Source: Paenirhizobium selenitireducens ATCC BAA-1503
GTDB taxonomy: Bacteria; Pseudomonadota; Alphaproteobacteria; Rhizobiales; Rhizobiaceae
Direction of reading: 5' to 3'
DNA: 64,000 nucleotides
NCBI RefSeq assembly: GCF_000518785.1
Contig: NZ_JAEG01000015.1
Coordinates: forward strand, 1 to 64,000
Below the pieces are notes generated by a model. That model made no database searches and was not told the origin of the DNA. It saw nothing but the letters and a program-made list of their open reading frames with translations. This document shows, one piece after another, positions 17,787-29,228 of the stretch (the first letter of the stretch is position 1; each line of letters opens with the position of its first letter). Position numbers and translations under genes: made by a program.

Positions 17787-20485
17787 CTGGGCTCGGTCCT
17801 CGATCCCTCGGCTCCGGGGAAGCGCATCACGACGCGGGTTCCCCTCTTCTTCAGTGCCGGGCTTTCGGCATGGATCTTTCCACCCATCGCTTCGACGAAA
17901 CCGCGCGCGATGGAGAGGCCAAGGCCCGTTCCGGGCGCTCGCCCGTCCGGCTTGCCCCTGCGATAGAATTTTTCGAAGACCCGGTCCAGATCTTCCTGCG
18001 GGATGCCCTTGCCAAGGTCCGTCACCGAAATCAGCACGTCCTTGCCATCGCGCCGCGCATAGACGTTGATCGGCTCCTCGCCGCCATACTTGACCGCATT
18101 GTCGAGAAGATTGAACAGAACCTGCGACAGCAGCACGCTGTCGCCCTTGATCAGCGGCAGGTCCGGGGCGATGCCCGTATCGATGACGCGGCCGGGCGCA
18201 TATTTGCGCGTCCGATCGACGGCGGATTGGATCACGTCGGCGACGTCCACCCAGTCCTGCTTGGGCTTCAGCGTGCCGGCCTCGATGCGCGTCATGTCGA
18301 GCAGGTTGGCGACGAAGCGGCTCATCCGACCACTTTCCTCCTCGATGGATTGAAGAAGGTCGTCACGGTTTTCGGGCGTCATGCGCTCGCCGAGTTGGCG
18401 AAGACCGGTCACTGCGCCCGTGATGGTCGCGAGCGGCGTTCGCAGATCGTGCGAGATGGAGGAAAGAAGCGCCTCGCGGTAGCGTTCGCCCTCGAGGCGT
18501 GCGGCCTGAGTCACCGTTTCCTCGGCGAGCCGGGCGCGGTCCAGCGCGATCGCCGTCTGGTCGAGGATGGCGGTGAGGGAGCGTTCGGCATTGAGGTTGA
18601 GCCTTTCCGCCGTATGTTCGATGCCGCAGACGCCGGCGATCCCGTGCGGCCCGAGCAGGGGGCGAAACTCGAAGCGGCTGTTGGGCAGCGTGCCGGTCCC
18701 GTGGCCCGCCGGCTCGCGCTTCTCCTGGGCCCAGCGGGCCGCCGCCAGGTCGGTCACATCGAGTTCCGTATCCGGGGGCCACGCCGCGGCGACTGCCAGT
18801 TCCTCGTTGCGCACGGTCAGCAGCACGACCTTTCTCCTCAGGCTGGTCTGCAATTGCGACACGGTCAGCCAGATGGCGTCATCGGTCTTTGCGGTGCTCG
18901 CCAGCTTTCGCGAGAAGTCGTAGAGGGACTGAAGCGCCGTCGCCCTGATCCGCGCAATCTCGGCCTGTTCGCGGATGCGCGAGGCAAAGCCGCCGGCGAT
19001 GATGGCGACGGCGAGGAATACGAACAGCGCGAAGACCTCGTGCGGCGCGGCGATCGTGAAGGTGTGCACCGGGTCGATGAAGAAGAAGTTATAGGCCAGC
19101 GTGGACATCAGCGCGGCGAGAAATGCGGAGACATAACCACCGGACACCGATGCGCCCAGCACTGCGAGCAGGAAAAGAAGGGAAATGTTCGGCAGATCGA
19201 TAAACCGGTCGATCACCTTGCCGACTGCGGTGATGGACGCAACAAAGCCGAACGCGATCACGGCGGACTGCGGCAACCGGGCAAGATTCGGTGCCGGCAG
19301 CCGCAGCGTCGGCCGCTTCTTTTCATTTTTGTCGGGCGTGACCATGTAGACGCCGAGACCGGCGGCTTTTCTTGACAGGGCATCCGGCAAGGCTCTCGAG
19401 AAGAGGCGTTCCAGCCCGCGCCGCCGTCGTGTTCCGATCACGATCTGCGTTGCGTGTTCGCGGCGGGCGAGCTTGAGGATCTCGTCGACAAAATCATTGC
19501 CGATGATGCGTCGGGTTTCCGCGCCCAGTTGTTCCGCCAGACGGAAGAGAGCCTCGATCTTCTGAAGGCGTTCGGGTGTTTCGACTTCGCGGTCGGCTCG
19601 CTCTATGGATACGACGATCCAGGGCGCGTTCAGCCCCGATGCCAGACGGCTCGCCACCCGGACCACCTTCTCCGAGAGCGCATCGGATCCCACGCAGACG
19701 ATCAGCCGTTCGCCGGTCGCCCAGGGGCCGTCAATGGCGTTCTGCTTCAGGTAGTCGACCATCTGGTCGTCGACGCGGTCGGCCGTGCGGCGAAGCGCAA
19801 GTTCGCGCAGCGCCGTCAGGTTGCCGAGGCGGAAGAACCTGTCGACGGCGCGGCTGGCACTGTCCGGCAGATAGACCTTGCCTTCCTTCAGCCGGTCTAT
19901 GAGCTCGGTCGGCGGTAGGTCGACGAGGATGACCTCGTCAGCGCGTTTGAGAACCAGATCCGGCACGCGTTCCCGCACGGTGACGCCGGTGATCTGGGCA
20001 ACGAGATCGGCCAGGCTTTCCAGATGCTGGATGTTGAGGGCCGTCCAGACATCAATGCCGGCCGCGATCAGTTCCTCGATATCCTGGTGCCGCTTGGGGT
20101 GGCGGCTGCCTTCGGGGTTGGAATGCGCCAGTTCGTCGACGATGACGATGCGGGGCCTGCGGGCGAGGGCCGCATCGAGGTCGAGTTCCTCCAGCATGCG
20201 GCCGCGATGGGCGATGCGTTGTCTCGGCAGGACCTCAAGGCCATCGAGCAGGGCCGCCGTTTCGCCGCGGCCGTGGGTCTCGACCAGGCCGACGACGACA
20301 TCGATGCCGTCGGCCTTCAACCGCCCGGCGCGCGAGAGCATGGCATAGGTCTTGCCGACGCCGGGGGCGGCGCCCAGGAAAACGGTCAGCTTGCCCCGGC
20401 GGTCTTTCACCGCCAGGGCAAGCAGGGCATCCGGATCCGGTCTGCGGGTCTTGTCGCGGTCGTCGTCCGCCATTCGTCGTCTCAC
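17783..20485 (-). CDS. kdpD: Potassium sensor histidine kinase KdpD
   Basis: About 900 aa, the full KdpD size. The N-terminal KdpD domain has Walker [14 protein letters not shown] and Walker B-like [14 protein letters not shown], followed by a USP-like domain ([20 protein letters not shown]). Four closely spaced membrane segments lie near residues 400-490 ([38 protein letters not shown]), then GAF, HisKA with the phosphorylated His in [13 protein letters not shown] (about residue 679) and HATPase_c ([41 protein letters not shown]). The start is 20485, overlapping kdpC by four bases; 20473 is also possible. It senses low K+ or osmotic stress and acts on KdpE. Confidence 0.96.
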   Translation of the reverse strand: MRRRMADDDRDKTRRPDPDALLALAVKDRRGKLTVFLGAAPGVGKTYAMLSRAGRLKADGIDVVVGLVETHGRGETAALLDGLEVLPRQRIAHRGRMLEELDLDAALARRPRIVIVDELAHSNPEGSRHPKRHQDIEELIAAGIDVWTALNIQHLESLADLVAQITGVTVRERVPDLVLKRADEVILVDLPPTELIDRLKEGKVYLPDSASRAVDRFFRLGNLTALRELALRRTADRVDDQMVDYLKQNAIDGPWATGERLIVCVGSDALSEKVVRVASRLASGLNAPWIVVSIERADREVETPERLQKIEALFRLAEQLGAETRRIIGNDFVDEILKLARREHATQIVIGTRRRRGLERLFSRALPDALSRKAAGLGVYMVTPDKNEKKRPTLRLPAPNLARLPQSAVIAFGFVASITAVGKVIDRFIDLPNISLLFLLAVLGASVSGGYVSAFLAALMSTLAYNFFFIDPVHTFTIAAPHEVFALFVFLAVAIIAGGFASRIREQAEIARIRATALQSLYDFSRKLASTAKTDDAIWLTVSQLQTSLRRKVVLLTVRNEELAVAAAWPPDTELDVTDLAAARWAQEKREPAGHGTGTLPNSRFEFRPLLGPHGIAGVCGIEHTAERLNLNAERSLTAILDQTAIALDRARLAEETVTQAARLEGERYREALLSSISHDLRTPLATITGAVTGLRQLGERMTPENRDDLLQSIEEESGRMSRFVANLLDMTRIEAGTLKPKQDWVDVADVIQSAVDRTRKYAPGRVIDTGIAPDLPLIKGDSVLLSQVLFNLLDNAVKYGGEEPINVYARRDGKDVLISVTDLGKGIPQEDLDRVFEKFYRRGKPDGRAPGTGLGLSIARGFVEAMGGKIHAESPALKKRGTRVVMRFPGAEGSRTEPR

Positions 20486-21051
20486 GTCTTCAGGGCATCA
20501 AGCGTCAGATTGAGCTCTAGCACGTTGATACGCGGTTCACCGACGAAACCGAAGTCGCGATTTTCGATCCCCTGTTCGACCAGATCGGCGACCGCCGCCT
20601 CGGACAGTCCCCGGGCCTTGGCGACGCGGGCAATCTGGGCGCGGGCAAACGCCGGCGAGATATGCGGGTCGAGGCCCGAGCCCGAGGTCGTGACGGCATC
20701 GGCGGAAACCGGAGCGGCGACGCCGGTTGCCTTCAGCCGTTCGACATCGGCGATAACCCGGTCTCGAAGCTTGACGGACGTGGTGCCCAGGTTGGAGCCG
20801 GATGACGCGCCGGCATTGTAGGCGTCCGGTCCGGTCGCGGAGGGGCGCGGCCAGAAATAGCGGTCCGAGGTGAAGGTCTGGCCGATCAGGGCGGAGCCGA
20901 TCACGGTTCCATCCTTCTCGATCAGGCTGCCGTTCGCGGCAGCCGGCAGGACGGCCTGGGCGATGCCGGTGACCGCCAGCGGAAAGGCGAGGCCGGTCAA
21001 GGCCGTCATGGCGACGACGAGAGTGATTGCGGGGCGAAGATGATGGATCAT
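20482..21051 (-). CDS. kdpC: Potassium-transporting ATPase subunit C
   Basis: 189 aa. KdpC is a single-span subunit that assembles with KdpFAB and raises affinity for ATP. Features: one N-terminal membrane segment ([20 protein letters not shown]), then [51 protein letters not shown] and VNVLELN-type C terminus ([13 protein letters not shown]). It lies two bases downstream of kdpB and overlaps kdpD by four bases. Confidence 0.96.
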   Translation of the reverse strand: MIHHLRPAITLVVAMTALTGLAFPLAVTGIAQAVLPAAANGSLIEKDGTVIGSALIGQTFTSDRYFWPRPSATGPDAYNAGASSGSNLGTTSVKLRDRVIADVERLKATGVAAPVSADAVTTSGSGLDPHISPAFARAQIARVAKARGLSEAAVADLVEQGIENRDFGFVGEPRINVLELNLTLDALKT

Positions 21052-21053
21052 GG

Positions 21054-23090
21054 TTACACCAGATGAAGAGCGCTGACGGCAAGGTCGATGACCTTGATGC
21101 CGGCAAAGGGAAGGATCAGGCCGCCCAGGCCATAGACCAGAAGGTTGCGCCGCAGCAGCGAGGCAGCGCCCGCCGGGCGATAGGCGACGCCCTTGAGGGC
21201 CAGCGGTATGAGAGCCACGATGATCAAGGCGTTGAAGATCACCGCCGACAGGATGGCGGATTGCGGCGAGGCCAGCCCCATGACGTTGAGGGCCTCGAGC
21301 GCCGGATAGGTGGCGACGAACAGCGCCGGGATGATGGCGAAGTATTTGGCCACATCATTGGCAATGGAGAATGTCGTCAGCGAGCCGCGCGTCATCAACA
21401 ATTGCTTGCCGATTTCGACGATCTCGATGAGCTTCGTCGGGCTGGAATCGAGGTCGACCATGTTGGCGGCCTCGCGGGCGGCCTGGGTTCCGGTCTGCAT
21501 GGCGACGCCGACATCGGCCTGGGCAAGCGCCGGCGCATCATTGGTGCCGTCGCCGCACATGGCGATCAGCCGACCGCCCTGCTGTTCGCGCCGGATGAAG
21601 GCAAGCTTGTCTTCCGGGGTCGCCTGGGCAAGGTAGTCGTCGACGCCGGCTTCCGAGGCGATAGCCGCGGCGGTCACCGGGTTGTCGCCGGTCACCATCA
21701 CGGTGCGAATGCCCATGGCGCGGAGTGCGGCGAAGCGCTCCTTGATGCCCGGTTTCACCACATCCTTCAGGTGGATGACGCCGAGCAGCCGGTCGCCATC
21801 CGCGACGGCCAGCGGCGTGCCGCCGCTGCGGGCCACCATATCCACCGCACGGCGAAACTCGGACGGCGCGTCGTCTTCGGACACGCCGGCAAATTTCAGC
21901 ACGGCATCTACCGCGCCCTTCCGTAACTGCCGCCCTCCCTGGTCGATACCCGACAGACGGGTTTCGGCGGTGAAGGCGACGACGGCATCGAAGCGGACCT
22001 CGGGCGTGGCAATGCCGTGCTCGCCCGTGGCCAAGGCAACGATGGAACGGCCCTCCGGGGTTTCGTCGGACAAGCTGGCCAGAAGGGCCGCCTCCGCCAG
22101 CTGCGCCTGGGTGACGCCCGGAACCGGCAGGAAGTCGCTCGCCATGCGGTTACCGAAGGTGATCGTCCCGGTCTTGTCGAGCAGCAGGGTGTCGACGTCG
22201 CCGGCGGCCTCCACTGCGCGTCCGGAGGTGGCGATGACGTTGAAGCGAACGAGACGGTCCATGCCGGCAATGCCGATGGCCGAAAGCAGGCCACCGATCG
22301 TCGTCGGAATGAGGGTGACGAGCAGGGCCGCCAGGACCGTGACGGAGATGACCGTGCCGGAATAGCCGGCCAACCCCCAGATGGCGACGCAGACGAAGAG
22401 GAAGATCAGCGTCAGGCCGGACAGCAGGATCGACAGCGCGATCTCGTTCGGCGTCTTCTGGCGCTGGGCGCCTTCGATGAGCGCGATCATGCGGTCGACG
22501 AAGGAGGAGCCGGGCGCGACGGTGATCTTCACCTTGATCTCGTCGGACAGCACCTGCGTGCCGCCTGTCACGGCCGAACGGTCGCCGCCGGATTCACGGA
22601 TCACCGGCGCAGATTCCCCGGTGATCGCGCTTTCGTTGACCGAGGCAGCGCCCTCGATCACTTCGCCGTCGCCGGGGATCAGTTCGCCAGCCGCGACGAG
22701 GACGATGTCGCCGATCTTGAGGCTGGGGGCGGGCACGGTCTGGGTACTGCCGTCAGACGACAGACGGCGGGCCGTCAGTTCGGACTTGGTGCGCTTCAGG
22801 CTGTCGGCCTGGGCGCGACCGCGTCCTTCCGCCACGGCTTCGGCAAAGGTGGCGAAGAGGACGGTGAACCACAGCCAGGCGGCGATCTGGCCGGAGAAGC
22901 CGGCGTCGGCCCCGCCATTGGCCAGGTCGCGCAGGAAGAGCAGCGTGACGACGGCTGCCACGACCTCGGTCACGAAGATCACGGGATTGCGCAGCAATTG
23001 CCGGGGATCGAGCTTGAGCACCGCGTCGCGCGCGGCCGGCAGGAGGATGGCTGGGTCGAGAAAACCCGGTGCCTTACGGTCTTTTGACAT
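21054..23090 (-). CDS. kdpB: Potassium-transporting ATPase ATP-binding subunit B
   Basis: 678 aa. The catalytic P-type ATPase subunit of the Kdp pump. The phosphorylated Asp is in [14 protein letters not shown] at about residue 305, close to the E. coli position. TGES is in [20 protein letters not shown] context, [14 protein letters not shown] and [20 protein letters not shown] are the hinge and nucleotide-domain motifs. Seven membrane segments are distributed as in the family. The gene sits 11 bases after kdpA and two bases before kdpC. Confidence 0.97.
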   Translation of the reverse strand: MSKDRKAPGFLDPAILLPAARDAVLKLDPRQLLRNPVIFVTEVVAAVVTLLFLRDLANGGADAGFSGQIAAWLWFTVLFATFAEAVAEGRGRAQADSLKRTKSELTARRLSSDGSTQTVPAPSLKIGDIVLVAAGELIPGDGEVIEGAASVNESAITGESAPVIRESGGDRSAVTGGTQVLSDEIKVKITVAPGSSFVDRMIALIEGAQRQKTPNEIALSILLSGLTLIFLFVCVAIWGLAGYSGTVISVTVLAALLVTLIPTTIGGLLSAIGIAGMDRLVRFNVIATSGRAVEAAGDVDTLLLDKTGTITFGNRMASDFLPVPGVTQAQLAEAALLASLSDETPEGRSIVALATGEHGIATPEVRFDAVVAFTAETRLSGIDQGGRQLRKGAVDAVLKFAGVSEDDAPSEFRRAVDMVARSGGTPLAVADGDRLLGVIHLKDVVKPGIKERFAALRAMGIRTVMVTGDNPVTAAAIASEAGVDDYLAQATPEDKLAFIRREQQGGRLIAMCGDGTNDAPALAQADVGVAMQTGTQAAREAANMVDLDSSPTKLIEIVEIGKQLLMTRGSLTTFSIANDVAKYFAIIPALFVATYPALEALNVMGLASPQSAILSAVIFNALIIVALIPLALKGVAYRPAGAASLLRRNLLVYGLGGLILPFAGIKVIDLAVSALHLV

Positions 23091-23101
23091 GGAGTGATCC
23101 T

Positions 23102-24811
23102 TCAGAAGGTCTGGCCGGCCAGCATCGCGAAGTGTTCGACGATGGGGCCGAGGGCAAGGGCCGGGAAGAACTGCAGCCCGCCGAGAATGAGGATGATGCC
23201 GATGAGCAGGCCGACGAACAGCGGACCGTCGGTCGGGAAAGTGCCCGCGGACGCCGGCGACTTCACCTTGGCGGCCAGCGATCCGGCAATGGCCATGACC
23301 GGGACGACATAGGCGAAGCGGCCGAGCAGCATGGCGATGCCGAGCGTCGTGTTGTACCAGGGCGTATTGCCGGTGAGCCCGCCGAAGGCCGAACCGTTAT
23401 TGCCGGCCGTAGACGTATAGGCATAGAGAATTTCCGACAGGCCATGCGGGCCTGATGTGCCGATACTTGCCACAGCAAAGGGCAACATGGCCGAAACAGC
23501 GGTGAAGCCGAGAATGGCAAGCGGCAGGACGAGGACGGCGAGCATGGCATATTTCATCTCGCGGCCCTCGATCTTCTTGCCGAGGAATTCCGGCGTGCGG
23601 CCGACCATAAGCCCGGCAACGAAGACGGAAAGCAGGGCGAAGACCAGCATGCCGTAGAGACCTGAGCCGACGCCGCCGGGCAAAACCTCGCCGAGCTGCA
23701 TCAGGAACATCGGCACGAGGCCGCCAAGGCCGGTGAAGGAACCGTGCATGCCGTTGACGCCGCCGTCCGAAAGGCCAGTGGTGACGGCCGCATAGAGTGC
23801 GGTCGTGGCCTGACCGAAGCGGACTTCCTTGCCCTCCATGTTGCCAAGCGCCGGATCGACGCCAAGCGAAGTCAGGATCGGATTGCCCTGGGCTTCCGCC
23901 CAATAGGTGACGGCGACGCCGGCGATCAGCAGCACGGCCATGGCCGAGATCAGGGCCCAGCCCTGTCGACGATTGCCGACCATCTGGCCGAAGGTGTAGA
24001 CGAGCGCCGCCGAAATCGACAGCATGGCGAAGATGTTGAGATAGTTCGACCAGGTCGTCGGGTTCTCGAAGGGATGGGCGGCATTGACGTTGTAGAAGCC
24101 GCCGCCGTTGGTGCCGAGCTGCTTGATCGCTTCCTGGGATGCGACAGGCCCGAGCGCGATGACCTGTTGGCCGCCTTCCAGCGTCGTTGCGGTCACCGAG
24201 GCGTCGAGCGTCTGCGGCAGGCCCATGGCAACGAAGGCCAGGGCGACGACGATGGCGATCGGCAAAAGCACGTAGAGCGTGGCGCGGGTCATATCGACCC
24301 AGAAATTGCCGAGCGTCGAGACCTTGGACCGAACGAAGGCCCGGCTGAAGGCGACGGCGAGTGCCATGCCGGTGGCAGCCGACAGGAAGTTCTGCACGGT
24401 AAGGCCGGCCATCTGGGCGAAATGGCCGAGCGTTGTTTCGCCGGCATAATTCTGCCAGTTGGTGTTGGTGACGAAGGACACCGCCGTGTTGAAGGCGAGA
24501 TCCGGAGCCATGCCGGCAAAACCCTGAGGGTTGAGCGGCAAGTAGGCCTGCAGCCTGAGGATCGCGTAAAGAGCGAGGAAACCGGCTAGCGAAAAGGCCA
24601 GCATGGAAACCGTGTAGGCGAGCCAGCCCTGCTCCTTGTCGCGCTGGATGCCGGCGGCTCGATAGAGACCGCCCTCCAGAGGGGCAAGCACGGGTGAGAG
24701 AAAGGTGCGCTCGCCGGCAAACACGCGCGCCATGTAAAGCCCGAGCGGCTTGATGGCGACGAGGACGGCGAGGAAGAGGAGGCTGATCTGCAGCCACCCG
24801 ACAATGGTCAT
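23102..24811 (-). CDS. kdpA: Potassium-transporting ATPase potassium-binding subunit A
   Basis: 569 aa with about ten membrane helices. KdpA binds and moves K+ through a channel-like pore built of four pseudo-repeats related to KcsA/Trk. Selectivity-filter-type loops are visible in [59 protein letters not shown] and [20 protein letters not shown]. Start ATG at 24811 has GAGGAG upstream. It begins 18 bases after the kdpF stop. Confidence 0.97.
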   Translation of the reverse strand: MTIVGWLQISLLFLAVLVAIKPLGLYMARVFAGERTFLSPVLAPLEGGLYRAAGIQRDKEQGWLAYTVSMLAFSLAGFLALYAILRLQAYLPLNPQGFAGMAPDLAFNTAVSFVTNTNWQNYAGETTLGHFAQMAGLTVQNFLSAATGMALAVAFSRAFVRSKVSTLGNFWVDMTRATLYVLLPIAIVVALAFVAMGLPQTLDASVTATTLEGGQQVIALGPVASQEAIKQLGTNGGGFYNVNAAHPFENPTTWSNYLNIFAMLSISAALVYTFGQMVGNRRQGWALISAMAVLLIAGVAVTYWAEAQGNPILTSLGVDPALGNMEGKEVRFGQATTALYAAVTTGLSDGGVNGMHGSFTGLGGLVPMFLMQLGEVLPGGVGSGLYGMLVFALLSVFVAGLMVGRTPEFLGKKIEGREMKYAMLAVLVLPLAILGFTAVSAMLPFAVASIGTSGPHGLSEILYAYTSTAGNNGSAFGGLTGNTPWYNTTLGIAMLLGRFAYVVPVMAIAGSLAAKVKSPASAGTFPTDGPLFVGLLIGIILILGGLQFFPALALGPIVEHFAMLAGQTF

Positions 24812-24829
24812 GGGAATACTCCTCGAAAA

Positions 24830-24916
24830 TCAGAAGCGTTCGGGTCGCAGAAGCGTGACCACGAGATAGACGCCAAGGGCGACGGCGACGAAAAGGCCGA
24901 AAAGAGGTTCAATCAT
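24830..24916 (-). CDS. kdpF: Potassium-transporting ATPase subunit F (28 aa)
   Basis: Found by direct reading of the minus strand. From ATG at 24916: MIEPLFGLFVAVALGVYL followed by VVTLLRPERF and TGA. KdpF peptides are single-helix proteins of about 29 residues that stabilise the KdpABC complex; the terminal LLRPERF matches the family end (L-x-x-PERF). GGAGG lies six bases before the ATG. It immediately precedes kdpA, as in other kdpFABC operons. Confidence 0.93.
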   Translation of the reverse strand: MIEPLFGLFVAVALGVYLVVTLLRPERF

Positions 24917-24927
24917 GCTTGCCTCCG

Positions 24928-25011
24928 TCATAGCCGGTCGAGGGCGCGGGCGTAGAGGGCCAGCACGAGAAGCGTGCCTCCGCCGAGCGCGAGGAAGATG
25001 AGGTCGGACAT
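24928..25011 (-). CDS. 27-aa single-helix membrane peptide leading the kdp operon
   Basis: Read directly from the minus strand: ATG at 25011, MSDLIFLALGGGTLLVLALY then ARALDRL and TGA at 24928. AGGAG stands 11 bases before the ATG (AGGAGAAACGG), and the stop is 11 bases ahead of the kdpF ATG, whose GGAGG overlaps this gap. A single hydrophobic helix with a basic C-terminal end makes it a KdpF-like small subunit candidate, but it is not KdpF, which follows it intact. I cannot name it. Codon pattern, ribosome binding site and spacing all favour a real translated gene. Confidence 0.75.
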   Translation of the reverse strand: MSDLIFLALGGGTLLVLALYARALDRL

Positions 25012-25087
25012 GTCCGTTTCTCCTGTTGATGCAGGCATAGAATTAAGGACTGTCGGGGTCAGATTTCGATTGCGGAGTCGTCAAGGA

Positions 25088-25110
25088 GGCATAAGGAAAA
25101 GATAAAGGCG
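25088..25110 (-). promoter_or_regulatory. Possible KdpE-binding direct repeat upstream of kdp
   Basis: On the minus strand this reads CGCCTTTATCTTTTCCTTATG. CTTTAT and CCTTAT recur with an 11-base period, one helical turn, about 80 bases before the first start codon. KdpE sites in E. coli are T-rich direct repeats of TTTATA/TTTACA type, so this is a plausible operator. Only the repeat itself is seen; binding is inference. Confidence 0.35.
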
Positions 25111-25220
25111 ACCTTGGAAGGATGCCAAGCTGCCTCAGCAGCGATTGCGCACGGGATCTGCCGACGAGAACTGTCGGATCTGGACCGTCGAACCCGTTCA
25201 CGGCACCGAAATTGGCCGAT

Positions 25221-26669
25221 CTAGCGGGTTGATCCTGACCTTTTGGTGCGGCCAAGCGAGATGGAAGCCAGCGGTGCCAGCACGGCGGCGAAGAACAACG
25301 CCAAACCCGGCAGTTGCAGGGAAAAGTCGAGGGCTGAATGGAGCATGGCGAGAATGAGGATGGCGATGCCCATTGCCGGATAGATCCGGGCCTTGCGCCG
25401 CTCCCTGAGGCCGGTCATGAAGCTCTTCATCAGGGCGCCGACGGCGATCACCAGGCTGACCAGGAAGATCGCGCCGAGGCCCAGAGTGCCTTCCAGATAA
25501 AAATTGTGGGCCCGGTCCCAGACGCCTTCGATGGAGCATTCCGCCGAGCGGTAGGCGGGGAAACCGGCTTCGAAGGTCCCGAAACCCATGCCGGTCAACG
25601 GGTAGTCCGATATTGCGCGAAGAATGCCGGCAGCCACGCACAGGCGGCTTTCGTCCATGCCCCCCACCTCGGCCCTCAGGATGACGCGTCCGGAAAACAC
25701 CAGTCCGATGGCGATCAGTCCGGCGAGCACGGCTGCCATCGCGATCAGTCTTGAGCGTGTCTGCCTGCTCCTGACCGGAGAAGCGTAGCGCGAGGACTGC
25801 TGTCGCGTCGCCACCAGATAGGTGAGGAAAAACAGCATGGCGACAAATGTGCTGGCAATGCCGGCGCGCGACTGGGTCAGCATCAGGCCGGCGAAAGTCG
25901 GCACGAGCAGGCAAAGAAGCAGGATGACCTGGCCAGTCCCGCGAGACTTGCGGACAGGTTTTTCGGCGGTCAACCGGCGGAACAGCGCCGTCAGCGTGCC
26001 CTCCTGTTCGGATTGCCAGAGCAAACCGCTGAGCAAGACCGTCGTGAAGCCGAGAAAAGTCGCGGCAGTGTTGCGGTTGACGAAGACCGCGGTGAAGTTG
26101 CGCAGATAGTCGCGCTTTTCCCAGAACAGCAGGTAGTTGGGAAACACCAGGTACTGGACGAGGCTGAGTGTCGCGACGATGCCGGCGGAGATCGCCAGCG
26201 CACGCAGCATGCTGCTTGCCCGCGCCTCCGAATGACAGAAGACGAGCCCGCCCATGAAGGCGACAAACGGGGCGGCTATCTGGATGAGGGCGGATAGCGT
26301 ATCGGCCGGCGCGACCGAGATCGTGCCGCCGCTGCGTCCGCTGGCCGAATTCGCCTCAGGCCAGCCAGGATTGGCAAAGCCAGTGGCGGAAAGATCGACC
26401 GTCTGCAGGAAGATCCATAGCGACATCACAACGAGTATCGACAAGGCGGCACAAAACAACCCGTAGGCGCGCTGCGGCGCTCCCAGAAGGACCGCTGCAC
26501 CCATTGTCACCACGAGCATCAGCGAGGCGAAGACGTTCGTGCTTTCAATGGACACCGAGCCCCGCGGCAGCAGGCCCGCGACCGCAATCGCAACGAAGGC
26601 GAAGAAGAGCGCCCTCTCAAGGCGGCTCGTCATGACACCGTCTTCGCGGCTTTCGCTTGTCAATGACAT
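25221..26669 (-). CDS. O-antigen ligase/polymerase-like membrane protein
   Basis: 482 aa from the ATG at 26669, preceded by GGGAGTGGAG; an earlier ATG at 26699 is weaker. About ten to twelve membrane helices, with a large extracytoplasmic loop and the motif RAHNFYLEGTLGLGAIFLV near residue 400, which marks the O-antigen ligase/Wzy C domain (PF04932 type). These proteins either polymerise or ligate lipid-linked sugar chains on the outer face of the inner membrane. It is transcribed away from the gmd operon from a shared promoter region. The operon has its own Wzy-like protein (35333-36595), so this one could be a second polymerase, a ligase, or serve another glycan. Confidence 0.85.
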   Translation of the reverse strand: MSLTSESREDGVMTSRLERALFFAFVAIAVAGLLPRGSVSIESTNVFASLMLVVTMGAAVLLGAPQRAYGLFCAALSILVVMSLWIFLQTVDLSATGFANPGWPEANSASGRSGGTISVAPADTLSALIQIAAPFVAFMGGLVFCHSEARASSMLRALAISAGIVATLSLVQYLVFPNYLLFWEKRDYLRNFTAVFVNRNTAATFLGFTTVLLSGLLWQSEQEGTLTALFRRLTAEKPVRKSRGTGQVILLLCLLVPTFAGLMLTQSRAGIASTFVAMLFFLTYLVATRQQSSRYASPVRSRQTRSRLIAMAAVLAGLIAIGLVFSGRVILRAEVGGMDESRLCVAAGILRAISDYPLTGMGFGTFEAGFPAYRSAECSIEGVWDRAHNFYLEGTLGLGAIFLVSLVIAVGALMKSFMTGLRERRKARIYPAMGIAILILAMLHSALDFSLQLPGLALFFAAVLAPLASISLGRTKRSGSTR

Positions 26670-27203
26670 CGCTCCACTCCCTTGTCGCCTGATTTCCACC
26701 CGGCACAGTTCTCAATCCTTGGTCAAACGGTGCTTTGACGCAAGGATATCCGGCGGCACGAAAGGGCGCCGCCTCATCGTCATCACGCCGCCCCGGCCTG
26801 TCGGAACAATGAAACGCGGTTGTATCGGTGCTTGGCGCTTGTTGTCCAGCAGTCGACGTGAACGGCGGCAAACAGGATAGAATTTCCTGTCAAACGATGT
26901 TCATCCGACGATGAATGGCAATATCGTGACGTTCTTATCCACTTCATCGACCAATTTTGGTTATGAAGCGTTTTTGCCTATTATTTCATCTGAGTTGCCT
27001 CATGAATAACGGTTTTCTGCCTCAATAGGCGCAAACGCAATAGGTTTGGTCATTTACTCTGTCCGGGGATTGACGTTAACCAATCATAATCTATCTTGTT
27101 GCGCTGCACCACGGCGACTAATAGTGTAAGTCTATCAATGGATACATCGCTTAAATTAAATGTATACGCTGGTGCGCTGGAATATCTGCAAAAAGGGGAA
27201 TAA
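26670..27203. promoter_or_regulatory. AT-rich divergent promoter region of the sugar operon
   Basis: No gene is visible in 534 bp. From about 26880 to 27200 the sequence is markedly AT-rich, unlike the genes on both sides. It holds the perfect dyad TTCATC-CGAC-GATGAA at 26900-26915 and several short palindromes. A GGGG-containing ribosome binding site (AAAAAGGGGAATAA) directly precedes the gmd ATG at 27204. It resembles the AT-rich leader of the first polysaccharide operon, which suggests a common regulator; no binding site is assigned. Confidence 0.45.
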
Positions 27204-28265
27204 ATGGCGAAGGTAGCTCTGATAACCGGCGTAACGGGGCAGGATGGGGCCTACTTGGCTGAGCTTTTGCTTGCAAAAGGCTATATCGTCCATGGAATCA
27301 AGCGCAGATCATCGTCGTTCAATACAGGGCGGATCGAGCAAATATACCAGGATCCGCATGAGAAGGATCAGCGGTTCAAGCTCCACTATGGCGACCTGAC
27401 GGATTCCACCAATCTCATCCGGGTCGTGCAGGAGTGCCAGCCGGACGAAATCTACAATCTGGCGGCCCAGTCCCATGTCGCGGTGTCCTTCGAGACGCCG
27501 GAATACACCGCGAATTCGGACGCCATCGGCGCGCTCAGGCTCCTTGAGGCCATCCGCATCCTGAAGCTGGAGAACAAGACGCGCTTCTATCAGGCGTCCA
27601 CGTCCGAGCTCTACGGCCTGGTGCAGGAAGTGCCGCAGAGTGAAAAGACCCCGTTCTATCCCCGCAGCCCCTATGGGGCCGCCAAGCTCTATGCCTACTG
27701 GATCGTCGTCAACTACCGCGAAGCCTACGGCATGCATTGCAGCAACGGCATCCTGTTCAACCACGAGAGCCCTCTGCGCGGCGAAACCTTCGTCACCCGC
27801 AAGATCTCCCGTGCGGCAGCCGCGATCCGGCTCGGCAAGCAGGAGAAGCTCTATCTCGGCAATCTCGACGCCAAGCGCGACTGGGGCCATGCGCGGGAAT
27901 ATGTGCGCGGCATGTGGCTGATGCTGCAGCAGGATATTCCGGACGACTACGTTCTGGCGACCGGCGAAACCACGGAAGTGCGCAAGTTCGTCGAATGGGC
28001 CTTCGAGGACGTCGGCATGCGGCTCGAATGGCGCGGCAACGGTGTGGACGAGAAGGGGTATGACGCTGTCACCGGCAAGTGCATCGTGGAGGTCGATCCT
28101 CGCTACTTCCGCCCCACCGAGGTCGACCTGCTGATCGGCGATCCGACCAAGGCGCACGAGAAGCTGGGCTGGAAGCACGAGACGAGCGTCAGGGCGCTGT
28201 GCCGGGAAATGGTCAACGAAGACCTCAAGGTAATGCAGACCGCGACGATCATGAAAGAGGCCTGA
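27204..28265 (+). CDS. gmd: GDP-mannose 4,6-dehydratase
   Basis: 353 aa. It converts GDP-D-mannose to GDP-4-keto-6-deoxy-D-mannose, the first step to GDP-L-fucose and related deoxysugars. It is an extended SDR enzyme: NADP-binding [16 protein letters not shown] at the N terminus, the [18 protein letters not shown] family signature, [22 protein letters not shown], catalytic STSELYG and YxxxK in [12 protein letters not shown], and [19 protein letters not shown]. First gene of the operon, three bases ahead of the next start. Confidence 0.97.
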   Translation: MAKVALITGVTGQDGAYLAELLLAKGYIVHGIKRRSSSFNTGRIEQIYQDPHEKDQRFKLHYGDLTDSTNLIRVVQECQPDEIYNLAAQSHVAVSFETPEYTANSDAIGALRLLEAIRILKLENKTRFYQASTSELYGLVQEVPQSEKTPFYPRSPYGAAKLYAYWIVVNYREAYGMHCSNGILFNHESPLRGETFVTRKISRAAAAIRLGKQEKLYLGNLDAKRDWGHAREYVRGMWLMLQQDIPDDYVLATGETTEVRKFVEWAFEDVGMRLEWRGNGVDEKGYDAVTGKCIVEVDPRYFRPTEVDLLIGDPTKAHEKLGWKHETSVRALCREMVNEDLKVMQTATIMKEA

Positions 28266-28268
28266 TTG

Positions 28269-29228
28269 ATGTACGATCTGGCTGGAAAGCGGGTTTGGGT
28301 CGCGGGGCATCGCGGCATGGTCGGCTCGGCCATCGTTCGCCGGCTTGCCTCGGAAGGCTGCGAGGTGCTGACGGCCGAGCGCGGCGAATTGGACCTGCGG
28401 CGGCAGGACTCAGTCGAAGCCTGGATGGAAGAAAAACATCCGGACGCCGTCTTCCTCGCTGCGGCCAAGGTTGGGGGCATTCTCGCCAACGACACCTATC
28501 CGGCCGACTTCCTCTACGAGAACCTGATCCTTGAGGCCAACGTCATCCACGCCGCCTACCGCAGCGGTGTTGAGAAGCTGCTCTTTCTTGGTTCTTCCTG
28601 CATCTATCCCAAGTTTGCTGCCCAGCCGATCACCGAGGACGCGCTCCTGACCGGCGCACTCGAGCCGACCAACGAATGGTATGCGATCGCCAAGATCGCA
28701 GGGATCAAGCTGTGCCAGGCCTATCGACGCCAGCACGGTTGCGATTTCATCTCGGCCATGCCGACCAATCTCTACGGGCCGGGCGACAATTTCGACCTGA
28801 ATACCAGTCATGTCATGCCGGCGCTGATCCGCAAGGCGCATGACGCGAAGCAATCCGGCGCTGGCGCCATCACGATCTGGGGAACGGGAACGCCGCGCCG
28901 TGAATTCCTCCATGTGGATGACTGCGCCGACGCCTGCGTCTTCCTGATGAAGTCCTATTCGCAAGAGAGCCACGTCAATGTCGGCTTCGGCGAGGATCTC
29001 ACCATTCTCGAGCTCACCAGGCTCGTCTGCGATGTCGTCGGCTTCGGCGGCGGGATCGAGCACGACCTTTCCAAACCCGACGGTACACCGCGCAAGCTGA
29101 TGAGTGCCGAGCGGCTGCGGAGCATGGGATGGGCGCCCAGGATCCGTCTCGCGCAGGGCATCGCCGAGGCTTACCAGGCGTTTCAGGATGGGCAGTTCGT
29201 CGATCGCAAGGCGGAGACCCACGCATGA
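28269..29228 (+). CDS. fcl: GDP-L-fucose synthase
   Basis: 319 aa. It epimerises and reduces GDP-4-keto-6-deoxymannose to GDP-L-fucose. Features: [15 protein letters not shown] for NADP binding, [34 protein letters not shown] with the catalytic Ser/Cys region, YxxxK in [27 protein letters not shown] and [13 protein letters not shown]. The start is the ATG at 28269; a TTG directly before it is in frame. Together with gmd it shows that L-fucose (or a closely related sugar) is in the polymer. The stop overlaps the next ATG (ATGA). Confidence 0.97.
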   Translation: MYDLAGKRVWVAGHRGMVGSAIVRRLASEGCEVLTAERGELDLRRQDSVEAWMEEKHPDAVFLAAAKVGGILANDTYPADFLYENLILEANVIHAAYRSGVEKLLFLGSSCIYPKFAAQPITEDALLTGALEPTNEWYAIAKIAGIKLCQAYRRQHGCDFISAMPTNLYGPGDNFDLNTSHVMPALIRKAHDAKQSGAGAITIWGTGTPRREFLHVDDCADACVFLMKSYSQESHVNVGFGEDLTILELTRLVCDVVGFGGGIEHDLSKPDGTPRKLMSAERLRSMGWAPRIRLAQGIAEAYQAFQDGQFVDRKAETHA

